Shown one piece after another: positions 22,652-33,051 of a stretch of DNA of 64,000 nucleotides; within the stretch, counting starts at the first letter, position 1, and every line of letters starts with the position of its first letter. Both the position numbers and the translations under genes were made by a program. The notes below the pieces were generated by a model. The model did not search any database. It was not told the origin of the DNA and was given only the letters and a program-made list of their open reading frames with translations. This stretch comes from Macrothele yani (lineage: Eukaryota; Arthropoda; Arachnida; Araneae; Macrothelidae). The stretch spans positions 135,863,240-135,927,239 of the forward strand of contig CM077013.1 of assembly GCA_039090855.1 (NCBI GenBank), read 5' to 3'.

Positions 22652-23570
22652 TAAGCAAATGCATGTAAACATCACTTAGCGGCGTGTATGCTAGATACGT
22701 AGTCACGTGATACAGGAAACTATTTAAGGCTGCTGCTTGTCAGTAATCGTCAGTTTCTAAACAAACAGACAGTACAAAATAAGGTTCACACATAATGCGA
22801 AAATAAGAAATGGCCCTTTTAAGAGCACTCACTTCATCTCATGAAAATATTGCAATTGCGATTTATATATTTATCATTATTCTCTGTTACAACAGAGAGT
22901 TTATATTTTCGATTATTATATTGAATTACTACCCATTCATGCACAGTTAACAGAAAATGAAAAGGCCCTATTCAGAACAAAATCACACATAAAGTGAAAA
23001 CAAAAAACGGCCCTTTTAAGAGCACTCTTTAAGTTATGAGTAACAACTAATTATCATTTGGCTTGTCCCTTAAGAACAATTTAAGGAACAGTATAAGTAA
23101 ACCTGCAAATACGCCTAACAGCAATATAAATTGTGAACACCTCAATTGCAAATTATACATCTATTTTTAAACATAGCGAGGCGCACTTACATAATAATTA
23201 TTCTAACTGTAATACGCATTTACCATAATACATTGTGATACCTACTAATTCATACAACATATATTCAGTAAGCTGACACCTTCCCTTTATATATAAAACA
23301 AAAGCCTCTGCCACTGTCCATCTACTCGAATAAAAACAACCAAAATAATCAAATTAAACTCAGTAATAATAGAAAGCCGACATCTCTCGGTGAGATCTAG
23401 CTTTGCATCATTCTAATGATTTAGCCCAGGCAATGCGTAACTCCTCTAAGTCTATTTACTTCATTGCTCTGCTGCGTGACTTTCCTGTCTGAACACCTTC
23501 TCATTCCTCCTTTCAAGACGTTTGGACCTATGACGCCACGTTTTTCCCCGCCATCCAAAACTCCGTGGAC
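22652..23570. other. No gene recognised; one internal direct repeat
   Basis: AT-rich. GGCCCTTTTAAGAGCACTC with similar upstream sequence occurs twice, near 22,812 and 23,010. No protein family recognised. Confidence 0.4.
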
Positions 23571-24057
23571 TTAGCATGCCAGGGACGAAACATTTTAGAG
23601 ACCCAGTAATCAAAAGATGTTATCGAAATTATTAAACTGTGTGCTTAAAAATTTCGAATCTTCGATTCTTGATTTGAGACAGCTAATCCTATTAGTGCTA
23701 ATCACAATAGGAAACGCAAAGGATTTTTCGGATTTCAAAAAAGGGTTTATTGTGAGTGCCCGTTTGGTTGGAGCGAGAACATGAAAACAGCACAGTTGAC
23801 TGGTTTCTCAACAGGTGAGATACGCCGTGTCTTTAATGAGTGGAAAAATAAGCCACATTTCTTGTCGAATAAGCGCAACTGTAGCTGGACGACAATCTGT
23901 CAGGAATGACAGATTGCCGTCCGAGAAGATTTGTACGGTGAAACAGGACTTCCTGTGCTCCACAGTCGAACGAAACATTCAATGAAGGCTGTTCCCGATT
24001 CACATTTCGGCAAGCTGAAGAGAATCACGAAATTGAAGGCAATCGGTATTGGCTATA

Positions 24058-24904
24058 CGGAAACCTCTGATTTTTGCGAAAACAGGAAAATTCGTCTACA
24101 GTGGTGTCAGGAACACCATGAGAGGACACTGAAAAAAAAAGTCATGTGGTCCGACGAGTCCTTTACGGAAACCACTGAATTCTGCGAAGAACCGGAAAGT
24201 TCGTCTACAGTGGTGTCAGGAACACCGTGACTGGACATTGGAAAACAAGTCATGTGGTCCGATGAGTCCTATACGGAAATCAGTGATTTCTGCGAGGAAC
24301 CGGAAAGTTACTCTACAGTGGTGCCAGGAACACCGTGACTGGACACTGAAAAACAATCACGTGGTCCGACGAGTCCTATACGGAGACCACTGATTTCTGC
24401 GAGGAACCGGAAAGTTCGCCTACAGTGGTGTCAGGAAACCGTGACTGGACACTGGAAAAAAGTCATGTGGTCCGACGAGTCTATACAGAGACCACCGATT
24501 TCTGCGAAGAACCGGAAAGTTCGTCTACAGTGGTGTCAGGAACACCGTGACTGGACACTGGAAAAAGTCTTGTGGTCCGACGAGTCCTTTTCGGAAACCC
24601 CTGATTTCTCCGAATAACCGGCCAGTTCGCCTACAGTGGTGTCAGTAACACCGTGACTGTACACTGGAAAAGTCGTGTGGTCCGACGAGTCCTATACGGA
24701 GACCACCGATTTCTGCGAAGAACCGGAAAGTTCGTCTAAGTGGTGTCAGGAACACCGTGACTGGACACTGGAAAAAAGTCATGTGGTCCGACGAGTCCTA
24801 TACGGAAATCACTGATTTCTGCGAAGAAACGGAAAGCTCGCCTACAGTGGTGTCAGGAACACCGTGACTGGACACTGGAAAAAAGACACGTGGTCCGACG
24901 AGTC
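24058..24904 (+). repeat. Tandem repeat, eight units of about 106 bp, inside the transposase
   Basis: GTGGTGTCAGG recurs at 24,101, 24,210, 24,319 (variant), 24,425, 24,530, 24,636, 24,740 and 24,847, with spacing of 104-109 bp. Most units carry CACCGTGACTGGACA, GTGGTCCGACGAGTC and GATTTCTGCGAAGAACC. Confidence 0.9.
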
Positions 24905-25394
24905 GCGGTACACCTTCTTCTATGTCGACGGTAAGCAGAGAGTTAGCCGGAAACACCATGAAGCGAAAGATCCAGCTTGCTATGTAAACACAACTAAAGG
25001 TTCTGGCGGTGTGGGGTAAGTTTTGTTGGAACGGAACGGATCCCCTCAGTTTTCCGGCAATAGCCGGAAAATTGAGTATTCTCTAAGGATTACCTGAAGA
25101 TTGTTGCCGATCAAGTTCGTGATGCAATGGGAACTTTTTATAAAGCAGGTGACGGCTGTTTCATGGACGACAATGCCGTTATCCATCACACAAGATGTGT
25201 TCAGCTGTGATTCAGCGAGCATAACAGCTACTTCCACCATCTTGTCTAGCAACCACAGGATCCGGATCTGAACCTCATTGATAATATATGGGACATGTTA
25301 CAAAAACAGATTCGGGAACCAAGTCCTCTTGGGTCAAATCTGAGCTAGTGAAAGAACTGTGTGGTGAGCACTTGGTATGCTGTAGATGTACACT

Positions 25395-26595
25395 GTAAAA
25401 AATAAGTGGTGTGAATTCACCGAAAATTTCTGAAAATAACGTGCGGCAAAGCTGTCGGTAGGTATCCGTGTTTTTAAGAAATTTCTGTTTTTTAAAAGTG
25501 CCAATTTATTTTAACCAGTATTTTTTCACCGATTTTCCGTAGACAGAAATCCCGTTTATTTCAGAAAAGTCCATTTCAGGTTTTTTTTCCTTATTTAAAC
25601 TGAAATTCCGCAAAATCGACGAAGCTGCACTTTTCAGCCCTTACCGCTGATAACTCTTCTGCTGAGGTCAGGATCGAACCCGCGACGTTGAAGCAGGCGC
25701 ATAAGGTAACTCGCGTCTTTAACAACTTCGCCACAAACGCTCGGCAATCTGACTCACGTACATCGCAAAACGAATTCCGGGACGATGAAATTTTTGTTTT
25801 TGCCATTAATGTGAATGATTTAGGCATTTTATTTTATGTTGGAGCTTATTGTTTTCCGAATAGGATTGTATTTTTTTTTTGTTTCTCCTGTAGGAGGACT
25901 TTTCACAAATTAAGCATTTTTTATTGTGATTTTTCGAAGCAACAAAAAGTTTTGCAATAGGATTTTTTATACTGACAATGACTTTCAGTTATCTCTAAAA
26001 AAGGTGAAATGTACTTTTTATAATATTGTTTCACAAAAAAAAAAATTAAATATAAAATTTACTCTCAATAACTATAATAGCTTTTGTCTTAAGTTGTCCA
26101 AAAACTGGTACACAGAGATTGTATAACATCTCTACAATAAGAACCCGGCTTCTTACAATAACACAATATATAATAAGTAGCTGATGCATCAAATGGGGGA
26201 AAGGAGAACAAATATCCTGTGCCACAATAAACAAAATCCATGCGATATGCTATCCACAATATCCGATCTCGCTACGGAACTTCAAAATTCGACAGGCGAT
26301 TGAAATTTAAAAGTTAATCAAATCTCAAGTATTCTCACCAATCGCTCCTATTACCGGTAATTTCTCGTCATACGGATACGGAAAAAGTAAGAACGGAGAT
26401 TTTCCGTTAATACACGAAAAGAACTGCGGAAAGATGTCTGAAAATTCGGAATTTCCCCGTGGTACGAAAAATCCGTGAAATTCAGGTTTTTTCAGTCATT
26501 TCAAAAAAGGCTGTATCGGAAATATGTTTCATGTTTTCACCTCTGAAAAAAATGATGAAAACTTGTCCGTGTATTTCAGAAAATTGTTTACATTG
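25395..26595 (-). mobile_element. Family D insertion in the Tc1 remnant
   Basis: Starts with AATAAGTGGTGTGAATTCACC, the terminus also seen at the end of the 2,245-2,826 copy. It carries a tRNA-like head in reverse (25,645-25,745, box B side GGATCGAACCCGCG). TGTAGATGTAC before and TGTAGATGCAC after look like a target duplication. The distal half (25,746-26,595) holds further CGGAA/TTCCG words but no gene. Confidence 0.5.
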
Positions 26596-26690
26596 TAGAT
26601 GCACTTGAATAGTTTGTGGAATCCATGCCGCACCTAATGCGTGCTGTAATTCGAGCTAAAGGAGGTCCAACGTGGTATTGAAAAACGTTT

Positions 26691-27274
26691 TTGAATTAAT
26701 GGCCGGTATGTGTGCTTCATCACAGAAAATATCCTTGTAAATCGCCATCTATATTCAGCAGTATTACAAGACTGCGCTCGCTTTGGTACAATCGTAAACA
26801 GCAAATCCGCACAGTTCAAACTATCGTGCTTACAACACTGTACATTGTAAACGTAAAACAAATCAGACTGATCAACAAATGCTACGGAACAACAAGTGCT
26901 ACTCTCAAAAAGAAATGACGATAATAATCAAATGCTTTGATCAAACACCTCTCTGAAAAACAACGCTAATCAATAGCTCCTTTTAAGACAGTGCTTGTCA
27001 TACAGTTACAAAATCAACTCTTACATCTAGCTTCAGATTACGTAATTACCTTATGACCAGGGTTACGAAATACCAATTCGTCGAGAGAGAAAAATGTAGT
27101 GTTAAGAAGACAAGAACTAAACTAAAATGTCAGATTAAATTAGAGTTAACTCCACAGATCCTTTTGCTTGCAATTCACGAAAATTCATAACCCACTTTTA
27201 TGTCACCAGTGAACGTAGGGAGCTTTTCTATTTTCAAATGCTTCACCCATTTTAAATACAGGGTTGAAAGCTTT
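26691..27274. other. No gene recognised
   Basis: AT-rich. A 34-bp stretch (27,008-27,041, CAACTCTTACATCTAGC inside) is repeated exactly at 28,589-28,622. Confidence 0.4.
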
Positions 27275-27455
27275 CGATATCATTCGTCCGAAAGGGGTCC
27301 GGGTTCGAATCCCGGTGAGGTTAGATGTTGTGTTTGTCTTACGACACTGGCTCTCTCCCTTCCCTGAAACCAGTGGCAAGTAATTAGGGACAGGCGACTT
27401 CTTATAGCCCATTGAGTTGCTCACGTTGGTTGTTAAACCTCTAATAAACAAACAA
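27275..27455 (+). mobile_element. 5'-truncated SINE-A copy
   Basis: Begins at ATCATTCGTCCGAAAGG, keeps box B (GGTTCGAATCCCGG) and the body, and ends AACCTCTAATAAACAAAC. Confidence 0.8.
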
Positions 27456-27566
27456 AGAAACTTTCGTTTTATAACTGGCTCTATTCACCATAAAGAAAAG
27501 CATGCATAATGTGAATTTTAAATATTACATAATTTTTCCGCTAAGGGTCTGTGAAAACACAAGTTT

Positions 27567-27638
27567 GTCCGCGACGAGCATCGAACATGTGTCCCTTCAC
27601 TCCGGAGTAAACTTTTCTTCCAACTAAGTTACGTAGAC
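27567..27638 (-). tRNA. tRNA-like module in the 3' LTR (decayed)
   Basis: Reverse strand GTCTACGTAACTTAGTTGG ... GTTCGATGCTC. Box A and box B are recognisable but altered. The central arm ACTCCGGAGT is still self-complementary. Confidence 0.3.
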
Positions 27639-27861
27639 AGAATGTCTCGCTGCAGATTTGTCGTCTTTGCACATGTTTTAACCTCTGTGGTACGTCACAT
27701 CATCTCCCTCTTTTTTTTGTTATGTTTTTTGTCTTTGAAGTGAAGTAGGAATTTTTGATTAATTCCAAAAAATGTGTGGAACAAACACACATTTTTCGAT
27801 GAACCCAACGGCCAGTGGATCCATTTTCCACAATCGGGCGGCAATGAGTAAAAACAAGTTT

Positions 27862-27933
27862 GTCCGAGACGGTCATCGAACACGTGTCCCCTCACTCCGG
27901 AGTAAGTCGCTCTCCCAACTAAGCTACGCGGAC
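27862..27933 (-). tRNA. tRNA-like module in the 5' LTR
   Basis: Reverse strand GTCCGCGTAGCTTAGTTGG (acceptor strand and box A), a self-complementary arm CTTACTCCGGAGTGAG, and box B region GTGTTCGATGACC. The acceptor stem is 6 of 7 paired with the 3' CTCGGAC. As in the other LTRs, the anticodon arm is a 6-bp stem with a CCGG loop, so decoding is unlikely. Confidence 0.4.
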
Positions 27934-27994
27934 AGAATGTCTCACCGCAGATTTGTCCTCAAGACACATGTTTTCACCTCTGTAATACGTCACA

Positions 27995-28631
27995 GGGCAC
28001 AAAAGTATTTACTTTTTCTTGGGTCATTTTTGCTTTCCTTAAAAATCAACTTTGAAAACTTCTTTGTGTGTTGGAAACTGTTCGTAAGACGTGATCATTA
28101 CACTCGAGAATTCGGTGTCATCTTTCCTGTTTTAAATCCCTTTTGCTTTCACATGATGGATTCTTCATCCAATAATGTCGTATAGTGAATATAGTTCCCC
28201 AATAGTATTTTGTCACGAGCCATAAAACCATAGAGGAAAAAAGATCTGTCTCTTTAAGCCTAAATGCGTTCTGTCTATGAGCATGAAAAAGCGAAAACTT
28301 TCTTCGTATACACGTAGTTGAAAGCATGTATTTAGCAGTTTTCGTCCGATAACGATAATAATAATTAGAGGATTTGAAAGGAAATTGATACGAAGTTCAT
28401 GAAGTACGCGTATATTGCTTGAACCTTAAACTATGTACATTTAATATAGTGAGTTTAAGAGTTTTTATCAGGATGCCCTCACTGATGCCACCTTTCTTGT
28501 TTGTTTTTAAAACGTTATTGTTTTCTTTTGAAGTTTAAGAATCTCTATGATCCTTCAGGATTAAAGATGAGTAACTGGTCTGTAGGCAACAAAATCAACT
28601 CTTACATCTAGCTTCAGATTACTAAAAGGAG
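27995..28631. other. No gene recognised
   Basis: Contains a stray 40-bp match to one end of the motif-array element (AATTCGGTGTCATCTTTCC near 28,110) and the second copy of a 34-bp repeat (28,589-28,622). Confidence 0.4.
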
Positions 28632-28720
28632 ACTCAGACGCTCAGGAAGATCCGTGAAGACGCTCAGGAAGATCTCAGACGCTCAGGAAGATCTCAGACA
28701 TCTCAGGAAGATCCGTGAAG
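28632..28720 (+). repeat. Short tandem repeat, units of about 18-20 bp
   Basis: CAGACGCTCAGGAAGATC-type unit, four to five variable copies. Confidence 0.75.
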
Positions 28721-28893
28721 CTACCTGGGCATATCTTCTCACTAACCTTCCTCTTAGTAGAGCGTAGTTAAAGTTCTGTTCTAAAGCGCAGAGAAAATAA
28801 AAGAATAAATATAACACAAACCATCGGCACCATTGGTTTTATACCACCACGTCCGAGCTAAGACGAACAGTGCCGTGCTGTGAGTCGAGGGTT

Positions 28894-29118
28894 TAAATTC
28901 ACAAATATTAGGGTTATGCAAAACTTTCCGCTGCCCCCGCTAGCGAGCGCTGTAGAAGTATAACCGGCCGGCGACCCGTGCTGTCAGTTTATACATGAAT
29001 CCAAGCATGGCCGCCCCGGTTGGCGCAGTGGTCTAAGGCGCTGGCCGGTTAGACTCCTACAGCGCTCGCTAGCGGGGGCAGCGGAAAGTTTTGCATAACC
29101 CTAATATTTGCGAATTTA
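28894..29118. repeat. 62-bp inverted repeat of the mariner end and its flank
   Basis: 28,894-28,955 recurs as its reverse complement at 29,057-29,118 with one mismatch. The copy includes bases outside the transposon (TAAATTCACAAATA), so it is not simply a second TIR. TIR-like fragments with AACCCTAATATTTGCG continue to 29,190. Confidence 0.85.
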
Positions 29119-29410
29119 TTGCATAGCCCTAATATTGCGAAAGTTTTAATATTTGCGAAAGTTTTGCATAACCCTAATATTTGCGAATTTACATCCATGC
29201 CTCACCGGGATTCGAACCCCTTACGGATCATTCGTCCGTAAGGGGTTCGAATCCCGGTGAGGCATGGATGTTGTGTTTGTCTTACGGCACTGGCTCTCTC
29301 CCTTCCCTGGCACCAGTGACCCTAAATTAGGGACGGGGGACTGCTTATAGCCCATTGAGTTGCTCACGGTGGTCGTTAAACCTCCAATCAAAAAAAAAAA
29401 AAAAAAAAAG
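29006..29410 (+). mobile_element. SINE-A with internal inverted duplication, in the mariner
   Basis: The 5' head (CCGCCCCGGTTGGCGCAGTGG) is broken after about 45 bp by the inverted mariner end. A reverse-strand piece of the head (29,191-29,227) then meets the forward copy (29,235-29,271) as a perfect 37-bp palindrome, and a normal SINE-A body and A tail follow. Target duplication TCCAAGCATGG on both sides (28,995-29,005 and about 29,414-29,424). Confidence 0.8.
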
Positions 29411-29421
29411 ATCCTCCAAGC

Positions 29422-30435
29422 ATGGCGGTCGATAAAGTTCATTTGTGGCATCGTTTGCTATTCATGTTTAATTTAAGGAAAAGTACGAGAGAAGCATACG
29501 GTTCAATAAGTCAGGCGTATACCGAAACGGTTATGGGTGAGAGGAGGAGTCGAGAATGGTTTGCCAGGTTTAAGAAAGGTGATCTAAGCTTGGAAGACAA
29601 GCCACGTGCAGGCAGACCGCAGGAACTCGCAGACAAGGAGCTGTTGCAAGGGCATGCCACACAATCGACTACGCAAATGGCAAAACGTTTAAAAGTGGCT
29701 GAATCGACGGTGGTATTGCGTCTACAGGACTTGGGAAAGATCTAGAAAATTGGTAACTGAGTTCCACATAATTTAACGGAGCGTAATATTGGTCAAAAGT
29801 TGGGCATCCGCATGTCGTTGCTGAAGAGGTTTCAAGGGAAGAATTTCTTATGGAAGGTTGTCGCCGGGGATGAAAAATGGGTCTATTACGACATCCCCGT
29901 ACGCAAGCGATCCTGGGTCGACCCAGACCAGTCATCAACATCCACTGCAAATCAGGATATCCACGAGAAAAAGGTGCTGTAGAGTGTGTAGTGGAATATG
30001 CATGGAATGCTGTACTTCGAACTGTTGAAACCGGGTGAAACAATCACTACACAACAATATAGCGATCAGTTGATGAGACTGAACGCAGCAATCGCCCATT
30101 GACAGGTAAAGGACGTCGCCAAGTCATTCTGTTGCACGATAATGCCAGACCACATGTCGGTGTCACCAAGAAACAAACCCTTGAACAGTTACATTGTGAG
30201 GTTTTACCACACCCGACTTAATCCCCGTACATTGCACCCACAGACTTTCATCTGTTTCACTCTATGCAACATGCCCTAGTCCAACAGCGGTTCACCACAG
30301 TTCCAGAGGTGGAAAATTTCATTACTGCGTTCTTCAGCTCAAAACCCGAGTCCTTCTATCACAGGGGCATTCATTTGTTGTGTGAAAAATGGCAAAACGT
30401 CATTGATGCTAACAATCAGTATTTAGTTGATTAAA
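29422..30435 (+). pseudogene. Mariner transposase, broken
   Basis: N-terminal HTH region VHLWHRLLFMFNLRKSTREA and WFARFKKGDLSLEDKPRAGR (29,434-29,610) are open for 107 residues; a stop follows. Catalytic region: GDEKWVYYDIPVRKRSW (first aspartate, about 29,868), [13 protein letters not shown] (about 30,136), and the third aspartate in APTDFH, 34 residues later, the DD34D of true mariners. Several stops are present. Starts at the ATG right after the SINE target duplication. Confidence 0.85.
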
Positions 30436-30507
30436 TATGTACTGGTTTCTTGATTGTTCTTGTATCCTTTCTCCCTTAAAACGACGGAAACTTTTGCATA
30501 CTCTCAA

Positions 30508-30677
30508 TAAATACGACATATCTTCACATAATTACCACACTGTTAAAATTGGAACTTAGAAATAAGTAAGCCCTCCGCGGATGGATTTCAAATTTGAAAT
30601 ACGTGTACTCCATACATACTCATTTATTCATAGAACCAACTAGAAGTATATTATTCGATGGCACATCTGGGATAATA
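30508..30677. other. Spacer between mariner and Tc1-like element
   Basis: About 170 bp of unremarkable AT-rich DNA. Confidence 0.4.
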
Positions 30678-32060
30678 CACTGCCGGCCTCCCAAAATTCA
30701 ACACCAAGAAGGAAGCATCCGGTTGGCCTGAAATTTGCAGCAAACGATTAGCATTACAGGGCATATGCAAATCATGTGCGCCCGGAACGCCACCGAGAAG
30801 CACTATAAGAAGGGTGCAAAGAAGGCGGGGTGTAAGTAGTGGAAGTGTGTTGTGCTGCCAGACCTGTGCGTGGAAAGCTTCCTGATGCCTCGTCGCAGAA
30901 TACGGCAGTCATTCCAGCACGTTTCGGAGTTCGACAGAGGACGAATAGTGGCTCATCGCGACAGCGGTTTATCGCACCGAGACATCGGCGCCCGTGTGGG
31001 ACGACCTCCAGCCAAAGAGAGACGAGTATGGATTCGGTGGGTGCAGGAGGGACGGACGGACCGACGTGAGCGATTGCCGCAGTCGCAGCACACCACCGAA
31101 CGAGAGGACCGGCATGTTGTGCGGCTGGCATTGACGGCTCGCACCGCCACATCACGAACGTTAGCGCAGTAATTAGGGTGTGTTGCGCAATAACCTGTGT
31201 CAGCACGTACCGTTCGACTTGGTCTGCAGGAGCGGGGACTTGTCGCACGGCACCCATTGCTCCGATTACCATTGACGTTACACCATCGGTGAGTGCGGCG
31301 AAAGTGGCCCGTTGAACGCCGCACCTTGACTACGGAATGGCACGACATTGTCTTCTCCGACAAAACCCGCTTCTGCCTGCAACACCACGATGGTAGGATC
31401 CGCTTGTTGCGGCACCGTGGTGAGAGACTGTATGACGCGTGCAATATGCATCGCCATACCGGTCCGTCGCCTGGCGTTATGGTTTGGGGCGCAATTGGAT
31501 ATGACACCCGCACCCCTCTGGTATACATCGCCGGTACACTCAACAGCCACCGCTACATCTCCGAAGTTTTGGAGCCTGTAGTCCTCCCTTACCTGCAGGA
31601 CCTGCTAGCGGCCACGTTTCAACAGGACAATGCGCGCCCGCACGTGGCACGCATCGTGCAACAATTCTTCACGGCCCACCAGGTGTCACTGCTGCCGTGA
31701 CCCGCCTGTTCTCCCGATATGTTGCCCATCGAACACGTCTGGTCGCTGATCGGCAACCGAATGGCCCGGTAAGCACCACTCGCGGCTACGCCTGATGAAC
31801 TGTGGCAACGTGTGAAAGCAGCCTGGACCGACATACCCCAAGCCCACATCCAAAGCATCTTTCGTTCGATTCCGCGGCGTATAGCTGCCGTTATTGCCAG
31901 CCATGGGGGCCCCACGAACTATTGATGTCTGCTGTTCCGCAAGTCGCACGGGCCTGTAAGCTCAATCGTTTCATCTTTGTATCTGTTGTTATGTGTCCAG
32001 TAAATCTGGCTTTGCTATCTCGTGTCTTTCTTGGTGTTGCATTTTGGGTGGCCAGCAGTG
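30678..32060 (+). mobile_element. Tc1-like element with TIRs
   Basis: Left CACTGCCGGCCTCCCAAAAT and right (reverse complement) CACTGCTGGCCACCCAAAAT, both followed by AACACCAAGAA. TA at 30,676-30,677 and 32,061-32,062. 1,383 bp. Markedly GC-rich against its surroundings, as expected for a fairly recent arrival. Confidence 0.9.
30885..31925 (+). pseudogene. Tc1-like transposase (DD34E), broken
   Basis: Begins MPRRRIRQSFQHVSEFDRGR, HTH (LSHRDIGARVGRPPAKERRV), then a stop near 31,170 and a second in-frame damage zone to 31,290. The catalytic half is open at 31,293-31,700: FSDKTRFCLQHHDGR (first aspartate), PSPGVMVWGAIGYD, TFQQDNARPHVARI. A TGA follows CLLP where the family has tryptophan (HQVSLLP*PA). 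The third acid is the E of MLPIEHVWS, 34 residues on. Ends ...HGGPTNY. Dead by at least three stops. Confidence 0.85.
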
Positions 32061-32279
32061 TAGATATAATCGTTGTCACACGCTGTGCAAATGAACCGCT
32101 TCATTTTATGACAAATATAGTGATAAAGCGACAATATATTATTTATGAGATTCACACAAATATAGTTAATGTACAAACGTACACAAAGAAACTATGCATA
32201 ATTAAATTACTTGTGATCAGTGACTTTGTTGTACTAATTATTTATGTGTGTCACTTTACACATTTATTAAACAATTTCA

Positions 32280-33051
32280 CTTTTTCATTCGTAGAGCCTA
32301 CACCCATTCGTCAACCCGCACTGCACGCGTTGCAGAACTACAATGGGTCTCGTCGTTTGTCTCCCAATTTGGATATCCTGATTACGTTTTTAAGCGGGTC
32401 CATTCTCCAGTTAAAAGTAAACTTGCTACTACATACATTACAACCGTTTTTGCCCACACCATTTCGTTTCATTACTTCCATCGATTACATCTTTTCAATT
32501 ACTCAACCTCTTCCTAACATTTGCCGGAAATTTGAATTGGATTTCGGCACTCGCTCCCTTAATATCCTGCCACTTGTTAGAAAGGACAGGACCCCTACGG
32601 ATATTTCCCAAAGATCTATTGTGTTCCATTAAAAGATGTTTCCGGAACTACTCAATCTGTCTGTATAGGATCGACCGGACGGAATTTGTCTTGCAAGGTA
32701 AAGGAACATAAATATAATATCCAGACAGGAGGTATTAACACAGCACTTGCTAAGAAAGTAACAGAAGGGATTTTATATCCGGACTGGGAAAATTTTAAAA
32801 TTCTGGTTACCCCTAAAAATCGTAGTACGCTGTTTCTTACCGAGAGCATGTTCATTTTTCACTCACAAAATGTTTGTTGTAATGACTATATGACTTATGA
32901 GCTACCCAATGCCTATAAGATATTAATTAACTGTAATCCTAGGGGCTTTGAATTACCCGTAACCGTGGGATAATGTGCCGGGAGGAATGTCTTCTTTCTT
33001 TGCATATATGTACAACAACCGACTTTGACTGCGTTCATGTGTGTGTATATA
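32280..33051 (+). mobile_element. Penelope-like element (PLE), 3' part
   Basis: Residues read from 32,290-32,600 (NGSRRLSPNLD, NICRKFELDFGTRS, VRKDRTP) look like the linker after a PLE reverse transcriptase. A GIY-YIG-type domain follows. The element is split by the Tc1-like insertion at 33,052-34,478, and its 3' UTR continues at 34,479. No reverse transcriptase motif is found upstream, so the copy is truncated. Confidence 0.5.
32613..32972 (+). pseudogene. GIY-YIG endonuclease domain of a PLE
   Basis: In one frame: IYCVPLKDVSGTTQSVCIGSTGR (GIY...YIG equivalent is IYC...CIG), then LSCKVKEHKYNIQTG, NTALAKKVTEG, DWENFKILVTP and TLFLTESMFIFHSQN. The order GIY, YIG, R..EH, (H/K)..., E matches the endonuclease that lets PLEs prime on target DNA. 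The reading frame changes just upstream (a stop near 32,632 in the frame of the linker). Confidence 0.6.

Larger units (their letters stand above)
23715..26690 (+). pseudogene. Tc1-like transposase remnant with an expanded catalytic segment
   Basis: N-terminal DFSDFKKGFIVSARLVGAR is read from about 23,719, followed by a broken helix-turn-helix. From 24,058 a segment encoding RKVRLQWCQEHRDWTLE...DES (the stretch around the first catalytic aspartate) is repeated about eight times. Normal order resumes at RYTFFYVDGKQRVSRKHHE (24,904). Then follow MDDNAVIHHTRC and DPDLNLIDNIWDMLQKQIREPS (third catalytic region, aspartate instead of the usual glutamate) near 25,260. A family D insertion splits the tail at 25,395; the end (IRAKGGPTWY-like) is at 26,655-26,685. 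Dead. Confidence 0.75.
27550..27994 (-). mobile_element. Miniature LTR element (445 bp) with tRNA-like modules in both LTRs
   Basis: Read on the minus strand: 5' LTR 27,994-27,845 and 3' LTR 27,699-27,550, each 150 bp, TGTGACGTA ... CA, about 80-85% identical. Between them lie only 145 bp, starting TTGCCGCCCGAT (primer-binding-like, altered) and ending with a purine tract AAAAGAGGGAGATGA directly before the 3' LTR. No gag or pol. A flanking duplication is not clean (GGGTC against GGGCA). Same layout and internal length as the element at 49,939-50,444, but with diverged LTRs. Confidence 0.65.
28908..30507 (+). mobile_element. Mariner element (DD34D), rearranged at its 5' side
   Basis: TIRs: left TTAGGGTTATGCAAAACTTT (28,908); right, in reverse complement, TTGAGAGTATGCAAAAGTTT. 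TA at 28,906-28,907 and 30,508-30,509. Between the left TIR and the transposase a SINE-A plus an inverted copy of the left TIR have been inserted (29,006-29,410). Confidence 0.8.

Noticed and set aside
30953..31543. 196-residue Arg/Ser-rich minus-strand ORF
   Set aside because: Antisense of the GC-rich Tc1-like transposase.
31802..32632. 276-residue plus-strand ORF
   Set aside because: Runs from the Tc1-like 3' end out of frame into the PLE remnant; a chance fusion of two elements.
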